64,000 nucleotides of DNA. Origin: Hyaloperonospora brassicae. Lineage: Eukaryota; Oomycota; Peronosporomycetes; Peronosporales; Peronosporaceae. The notes beneath the pieces are model-generated. The model was given only the letters and a program-made list of their open reading frames with translations, was not told the DNA's origin and did not search any database. The stretch's first letter is position 1. Each line of letters opens with the position of its first letter. Of this stretch, positions 59,418-64,000 are shown one piece after another. Where the stretch lies: assembly GCA_947650285.1 (NCBI GenBank), contig CANTFL010000017.1:124001-188000 (forward strand), given 5' to 3'. The position numbers and the translations under genes are program-made.

Positions 59418-61040
59418 ATGCTCCGCCGCCCGCCCGTGTCGCGCGTAGACGCCGCCGTGCGCCGCCTGTGCACGACGCAACTGCTGCCGAACTACCGCCG
59501 CATGATCCTCGAGTCGCGCGTGTACGACGTGGCCGACCAGACGCCGCTGCAGGAGGCGCCGGCACTGTCCCACGCGCTGCAGAACCGCGTGCTGCTCAAG
59601 CGCGAAGACCTGCAGCCGGTCTTCAGCTTCAAGATCCGCGGCGCGTACAACAAGATGGCCAGTCTGACGGACGCCGAGAAGGCCGCGGGCTGCGTGTGCT
59701 GCTCGGCCGGGAACCACGCACAGGGCGTGGCGCTGTCGTCGCGCAAGCTCGGGATCCGCGCCAAGGTCGTGATGCCGCTGGCCACGCCGGACATTAAGGT
59801 GAACGCCGTGCGTCTCCACGGAGGCGACGCGGTGGACATTGTGCTTCATGGCAAGACGTTCGACGACGCTGCTGCAGAAGCTCGGCGGTTGGTGCAGGAG
59901 GAGCACCTCACGTTGATTTTGCCGTTTGATGACCCGCACGTGATTGCAGGCCAAGGAACAGTAGGGCTCGAGATCTTGCAGCAGACCAGTGGATCCGGCG
60001 AGAAGCTGGACGCTATTTTCGTCCCGTCTGGCGGCGGCGGGATGCTCGCGGGGATTGCTGCGTGGGTCAAGCAGATCCGACCGAGTGTCAAGGTCATTGG
60101 TGTCGAGGCAGCTGATGCAGCGGGCATGACAGCGTCGCTGGCAGCTGGAAAGGTGGTAGAGCTCGACCGCGTTGGGCTGTTTGCGGACGGCGCGGCGGTG
60201 AAACGTGTGGGGTCCGAGACGTTTCGAGTGTGTGCCGAGTACGTTGACGAGATGGTGACGGTGTCCACTGACGAGATCTGCGCTGCGATAAAAGCAGGGT
60301 TCAACGACACGCGCGCGATCCTCGAGCCAGCAGGTGTGCTGGCAATTGCCGGTATGACGCAGTATGTCAAGACGCGCGGACTGTCGGGCTGTCAGTTCGT
60401 TGCTGTCACATCTGGAGCAAACATGGACTTTGCTCGGTTGCGGTTCGTGTCCGAGCGTGCAGACTCGCAGGAGCGACTGCTGGCCGTGGAGATTGACGAG
60501 ACGCCTGGTGCCTTTTTGCGCCTCAACCGCCGTTTGGACGCCGCGGGTGTCCGTATCACTGAGTTCAGCTACCGCTACGATGACGCGCGAAAAGCACGAG
60601 TGCATCTGTCGTTCCACTCGCCAACTTTGGAACACGCAACTGCTGCGGTTCGTGAGCTGCGGGGGGACGAGTCGCCGTCGGGCCACGCACAGGGTGGTGC
60701 TTACCAGGTGCTCGATCTGTCGGATAACGAGCTGGCTAAGGTCCACACGCGATACTTGGCTGGCGGTCGCGCTCGTGGTAATGTGCGAGACGAGCTGCTG
60801 TATCGCTTTGAGTTTCCCGACCGCCCACGGGCTCTCGCCACGTTCCTAGAGGCGCTGCAGAGCACGTGGAACATTAGTCTATTCCACTATCGCAACCACG
60901 GCGCGGACGTTGGCCGCGTACTTGTGGGCTTCCAAGTGGCTGCGAAGGACCACGAGCGCTTTCGAGTGTTCTTGAACCAGTTGGCATACGTTTTTCACGA
61001 GGAAACAGACAACCAAATGTACCAAGAGCTATTGCTTTGA
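59418..61040 (+). CDS. ILV1: Threonine dehydratase (threonine ammonia-lyase), biosynthetic
   Basis: 540 residues, intronless. The N-terminus (MLRRPPVSRVDAAVRRLCTT) is an arginine-rich mitochondrial presequence. The PLP fold has the Schiff-base Lys72 in FSFKIRGAYN, SAGNHAQG at 96-103 and the phosphate-binding SGGGG loop at 204-208. Two ACT-like regulatory domains follow (about 350-430, starting RLLAVEIDETPGAFLRL, and about 455-540, with FEFPDRPRALATFLEAL), the arrangement of isoleucine-feedback-regulated IlvA. It converts L-threonine to 2-oxobutanoate and ammonia, the first step of isoleucine synthesis. A 498-codon open frame on the opposite strand (59250-60746) is a codon-bias shadow. Confidence 0.95.
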   Translation: MLRRPPVSRVDAAVRRLCTTQLLPNYRRMILESRVYDVADQTPLQEAPALSHALQNRVLLKREDLQPVFSFKIRGAYNKMASLTDAEKAAGCVCCSAGNHAQGVALSSRKLGIRAKVVMPLATPDIKVNAVRLHGGDAVDIVLHGKTFDDAAAEARRLVQEEHLTLILPFDDPHVIAGQGTVGLEILQQTSGSGEKLDAIFVPSGGGGMLAGIAAWVKQIRPSVKVIGVEAADAAGMTASLAAGKVVELDRVGLFADGAAVKRVGSETFRVCAEYVDEMVTVSTDEICAAIKAGFNDTRAILEPAGVLAIAGMTQYVKTRGLSGCQFVAVTSGANMDFARLRFVSERADSQERLLAVEIDETPGAFLRLNRRLDAAGVRITEFSYRYDDARKARVHLSFHSPTLEHATAAVRELRGDESPSGHAQGGAYQVLDLSDNELAKVHTRYLAGGRARGNVRDELLYRFEFPDRPRALATFLEALQSTWNISLFHYRNHGADVGRVLVGFQVAAKDHERFRVFLNQLAYVFHEETDNQMYQELLL

Positions 61041-61624
61041 GCGAGGACGCGAGGCGCTTGCATAGAGATGTTGTACGTTATCGAGCGACGCGGCCGTAGA
61101 CTTTGGTCTTCGACCGACCATGTTTGCAGGACGCGCGGGCAGAGATCACAGCGTGCACGAAGAACGAGCCTGGAAACTGGACTGTTGACGGGGCAGTGTT
61201 GTTGGTCCGAGTCGCAATACGACCGAGAGAAGTTGTAAGGAGAAGCCCAAGCTAGTTATGGTAGATATGTGCAATGTTACGGCGAAGGTGGGTTCTTTGT
61301 CATTGCGCGATAGGATTGATGCAATTAGTCAGTTCCGTCTGAGCTCAGCTTTGTACACTTCGATTGCTCGGTAGGTGGTGACAGCCTCAGTCGAACTACT
61401 GGAGGCAAAGGCTGCATCGATTTGGAAGGCTACAACACGATTGAATCCCACTGGAAGTGCTAGCTAACTTGTTGCTGGAACTGCGAACAACTGATGCGAG
61501 AAGTTCATCTGACTATGACTGACCACGACTACTAGCTCTGACCACTGGACGCACGAAGAGATGCAAGGAATACAGCCACTGCAAAAGAAGCAAACAGAAG
61601 GCAAACGTCTGCAAACTTAGCTCT
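61041..61624. other. Convergent intergenic region
   Basis: 3' regions of the threonine dehydratase and eIF4B-like genes. No gene or repeat was recognised. Confidence 0.5.
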
Positions 61625-63247
61625 CTAATCTGAATCCGAGTCGGAGTCGGAGTCGTTCAGGATGTCAAACGGGTTGGCAATTTTCGCCGGCGCCGGTTCC
61701 AAGATCTTGGTCTTGACAGGCTCAGCACGCTTCGGACGAGGTTCCGATTTCCGTGCCGAAACGCTGTCCTTTGCGGCGGCACCACGACCGCCGTCGATGG
61801 GGCGACGGTCGCCGCGACCACGCCCTCGCCCGCGACGAGAGCCATCATCGCGAGAGCCCTTGCGAGCGGACACAGCAACCTCCGCGTCAACCTTCGCTTT
61901 GACCTCCTTGACCTCCTTTGCTTTAGCTTCTTTGGCTTCCTTTGCTTTGGCCTCTGTGGCTTCCTTGGCCTTCGCTTTGGTCTCTTTGGCTTCCTTAGCC
62001 CTTTCCTTGGCTTCTTTGGCCTTCATCTCGCGCTCGAGATCCAGAGCTTTCTTGCGCTCGAGATCCAGAGCTTTCTTGCGCTCCAAGTACGCACTTTCAT
62101 CGCGCGGCTTCGCCTCACCAAATATGCTGGGCTTGTGCTCAGCCGAATCTTTCTGCCCGGTAGAAGTGGTGCGTGGTAGCAGCGACAGACGCGGGCGTTC
62201 TTGTTGAGCAAGGTTGCCCTCACTGCGTCTCCTTCTCATCCGCAAGCAGCACAGTGTCAGACACTCTGCAAGACAAACTGGTCTACTAGTGAGCCACTGC
62301 AAGCAATAACTTACCGAGAGCCATCAGCCGACGGACGATCGCTACGCTTCTCGAACCGCCCCTTGTCGCGCGACATGCGTTCGCTCTCCAGCACTACGTC
62401 CATCTTGACTCGGCGGCCTTCAAAATCGTATCCATCCAGCCCGAGTGCCTGCACGAGCTTATCCTTGTCGTCAAACTCGACAAAAGCAATGCCCTTGGAC
62501 CGATTTTCAAAGTCACGAGGAATGCGGATGTCCTTAATGCCATCGACACCAATAAACTCAGCCAGATCGTCTGGTGTCACCCGGTACGACAAATTGCCCA
62601 CGAAAAGCTACAGCAAAAGCCACGACGTCAACAGTCTTAGTCCAGCAACCCGCCACCTTCCTCGTCTCACTACTACTGCAGCTCCTCACTTTCCACGGTC
62701 CTACGTCCGGTACCGGATTCTTCGGCCGCTCCTCCCGAGGCGCACGCGTCTCGCGGTGCTCTTCGTACCCCCCACGACGCTCGTCGTACCCACCGCGACG
62801 GTCATCACGACTGTCACGTCCTTCAGCTCGAGAGTCCCTGCGACCCGACGCTTGACGCGGTTCTACACATCAGTGCGAAAAACCGTATTAAACTCCCTCT
62901 CTTTTGTGACAGGCGCTGCTCGTGCCGTCCTCTTGCACGTTTCGAGTGCAGCCCCAACGATACGTGTACGCATATACGTATACAAGTATGTACAAACCAT
63001 CGCATTGCTGCGCTTGTGGCTGCGTTTCGTGCTCTTCCGTCGGTGGTAAGGTCTCCGTCCTGTTTAAAACACGATCGAAACACAGTCACACACGCCGTGA
63101 GCGACGCGTGGCGATCGCATCCACTCGAGGCCACAGCGCGACTCACGCAGGGATCTTGGCAGGGACCGGCAGCGGCTGGAAGTCCGCGTCGTCGTCGTCG
63201 GCCCAGCTGCTCGTGCCGCCGCGCGTGAAGCCCCCGTTCAGCGCCAT
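61625..63247 (-). CDS. eIF4B-like translation factor with RRM, 4 exons
   Basis: Exons from the 5' end: 63247-63147, 62837-62690, 62607-62315, 62231-61625 (1,149 nt, 382 residues, phases agree). It starts MALNGGFTRGGTSSWADDDD, the eIF4B-like N-terminal Trp-Ala-Asp motif. The DRRGGYDERRGG repeat and GPWK precede an RRM (LFVGNLSYRVTPDDL, KGIAFVEFDDKDKLVQAL). Then come an RPRLSLLPRTTS segment and SIFGEAKPRDE, a hallmark of eIF4B, followed by a Lys/Ala/Glu-rich helix, an RGRGRGRGDRR box and an acidic (SD)n end. Introns are 309, 82 and 83 bp. The last one uses an AAG acceptor by phase, which is unusual; a GAG three bases upstream also fits. eIF4B stimulates the eIF4A helicase during scanning. Confidence 0.8.
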
Positions 63248-63822
63248 ACTGCTGCAGCTGCTGCGGTTTCTTTGGCTCTAGTTGGCGCGTTTCGCGAAAT
63301 AGAAACGGAGGGCGATGACCAGCAGCGGATTGAGGGGCGTGCGAGGGAGAGTAGAAACGTGCTAACGGAACGCGTGACCTGCGCTAAAAAGTCGCGTTTT
63401 CTATCATGTCCTTTGGAGGGCGACGGGATCAACGTTCGGACACGTGACATACCGGTACGCTACCGACTTCACCATCCTTTTCGCGGACCCAAACTCGCAG
63501 TGCAAACACGGGCAAACTAGCTCATGTGACGATAGTTAGCCTCAGGAGGTTCGAGTGATTTCAGCAGTGTACGAACTGCGGCACGTGACGACGGGCGAAT
63601 CGTACAAAGTGCTTTTTACAGCGCTCGTGCCTCGAATCGATGGACGGGCAAAGTCGCGTGGCAAACACAAGACAAACCCGCCGTGGGGAGCACTTAGAAA
63701 CGCGCGGGCTGTCAGTCGACCGCCGTCGCGCCCACCACCAATCAAACGCACCCAATCCCTCCACTGCTTCCGAAGTGCCATTGTCTGGTGCCCCCCAGCA
63801 GCCGACGACGACTTTGTGAGCG
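63248..63822. promoter_or_regulatory. Divergent promoter region, eIF4B-like and RPF2-like genes
   Basis: 575 bp between two divergent start codons, both for translation or ribosome-assembly proteins, which would allow shared control. No specific motif could be assigned. Confidence 0.4.
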
Positions 63823-64000
63823 ATGGCAGGCGGCGGCAAGTCCATCAAGCACACGGCGGGCAAGCAGGCCCAGCGAGCGACAAAGAAGGTGACCAAGCAG
63901 GCAGCCAAGACCAGTCGCAAGGTCACGAGCGTCGCGAAGCCGAAGCGGCTCAAGGCGTACGTCCAGCGCGCGCTCAAAGCCAAAGAGCCGAAGCTCGTGG
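63823..64000 (+). CDS. RPF2: RPF2-like ribosome biogenesis protein (Brix family), 5' part only
   Basis: The frame starts at 63823 (MAGGGKSIKHTAGKQAQR) and runs off the window after 59 residues. It is very rich in Lys and Arg. The segment RALKAKEPKLV matches the conserved RPF2 N-terminal motif (R-x-L-x-x-REPKLxE) just before the Brix domain. RPF2 acts with RRS1 to load 5S RNP onto pre-60S particles in the nucleolus. The Brix domain itself is outside the window, so the call depends on this short motif. Confidence 0.6.
   Translation, partial: MAGGGKSIKHTAGKQAQRATKKVTKQAAKTSRKVTSVAKPKRLKAYVQRALKAKEPKLV

Noticed and set aside
59250..60746. 498-codon minus-strand ORF
   Set aside because: It lies exactly opposite the conserved threonine dehydratase coding region and has no recognisable domain; it is a shadow of GC-rich codon use.

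Overview
The window looks like a repeat-rich stretch of an oomycete nuclear genome, probably a Phytophthora or downy-mildew relative. The evidence is compact GC-rich genes, introns of mostly 65-90 bp with GT-AG ends, an uninterrupted beta-tubulin reading frame, and Ty3/Gypsy elements carrying a second RNase H domain. The species cannot be named from the sequence alone.

Layout. (1) 1-9740: decayed Ty3/Gypsy element A, minus strand. (2) 9741-18820: AT-rich, gene-poor DNA holding a fossil MULE transposase (about 15560-17270). (3) 18821-35672: element B, minus strand, related to A, whose pol is split by about 6.3 kb of a 30-bp minisatellite. A gapless 1,006-bp segment (LTR, leader and gag start) is present at both sides at about 99% identity. 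(4) 35673-37866: mostly anonymous DNA. (5) 37867-46300: an old solo LTR (target duplication GTGAT) into which a young, nearly intact Ty3/Gypsy element C (38050-46035, target duplication CTAAC) has inserted. (6) 46306-64000: a gene-dense host segment with AMMECR1 (+), a kinesin-4-like motor (-), a WW-AIM24 protein with a mitochondrial presequence (-), beta-tubulin (+), a SOSS-B/hSSB-like OB-fold protein (-), threonine dehydratase (+), an eIF4B-like factor (-) and the start of an RPF2-like Brix protein (+). The host genes are unrelated housekeeping functions with no operon logic; neighbours are arranged divergently or tail to tail.

The most unusual signal is element C. Where I checked it closely (38655-39075, plus samples in the LTRs, pol and the antisense ORF) it is packed with short perfect inverted repeats, about one per 30-40 nt, running through coding and noncoding sequence alike. 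The older solo LTR that it interrupts keeps hairpins in the same order at the same places but with different stem sequences, which is a compensatory pattern suggesting that the folding itself is maintained or repeatedly regenerated. Element C also has a textbook -1 frameshift site joining gag to pol (slippery heptamer, 6-8 nt spacer, 11-bp stem holding the gag stop) and a 535-codon antisense ORF near its 3' end that overlaps the chromodomain end of pol on the other strand. Elements A and B show another oddity: each is saturated with its own short motif (GGTCGG-like in A, GATCGC-like in B).
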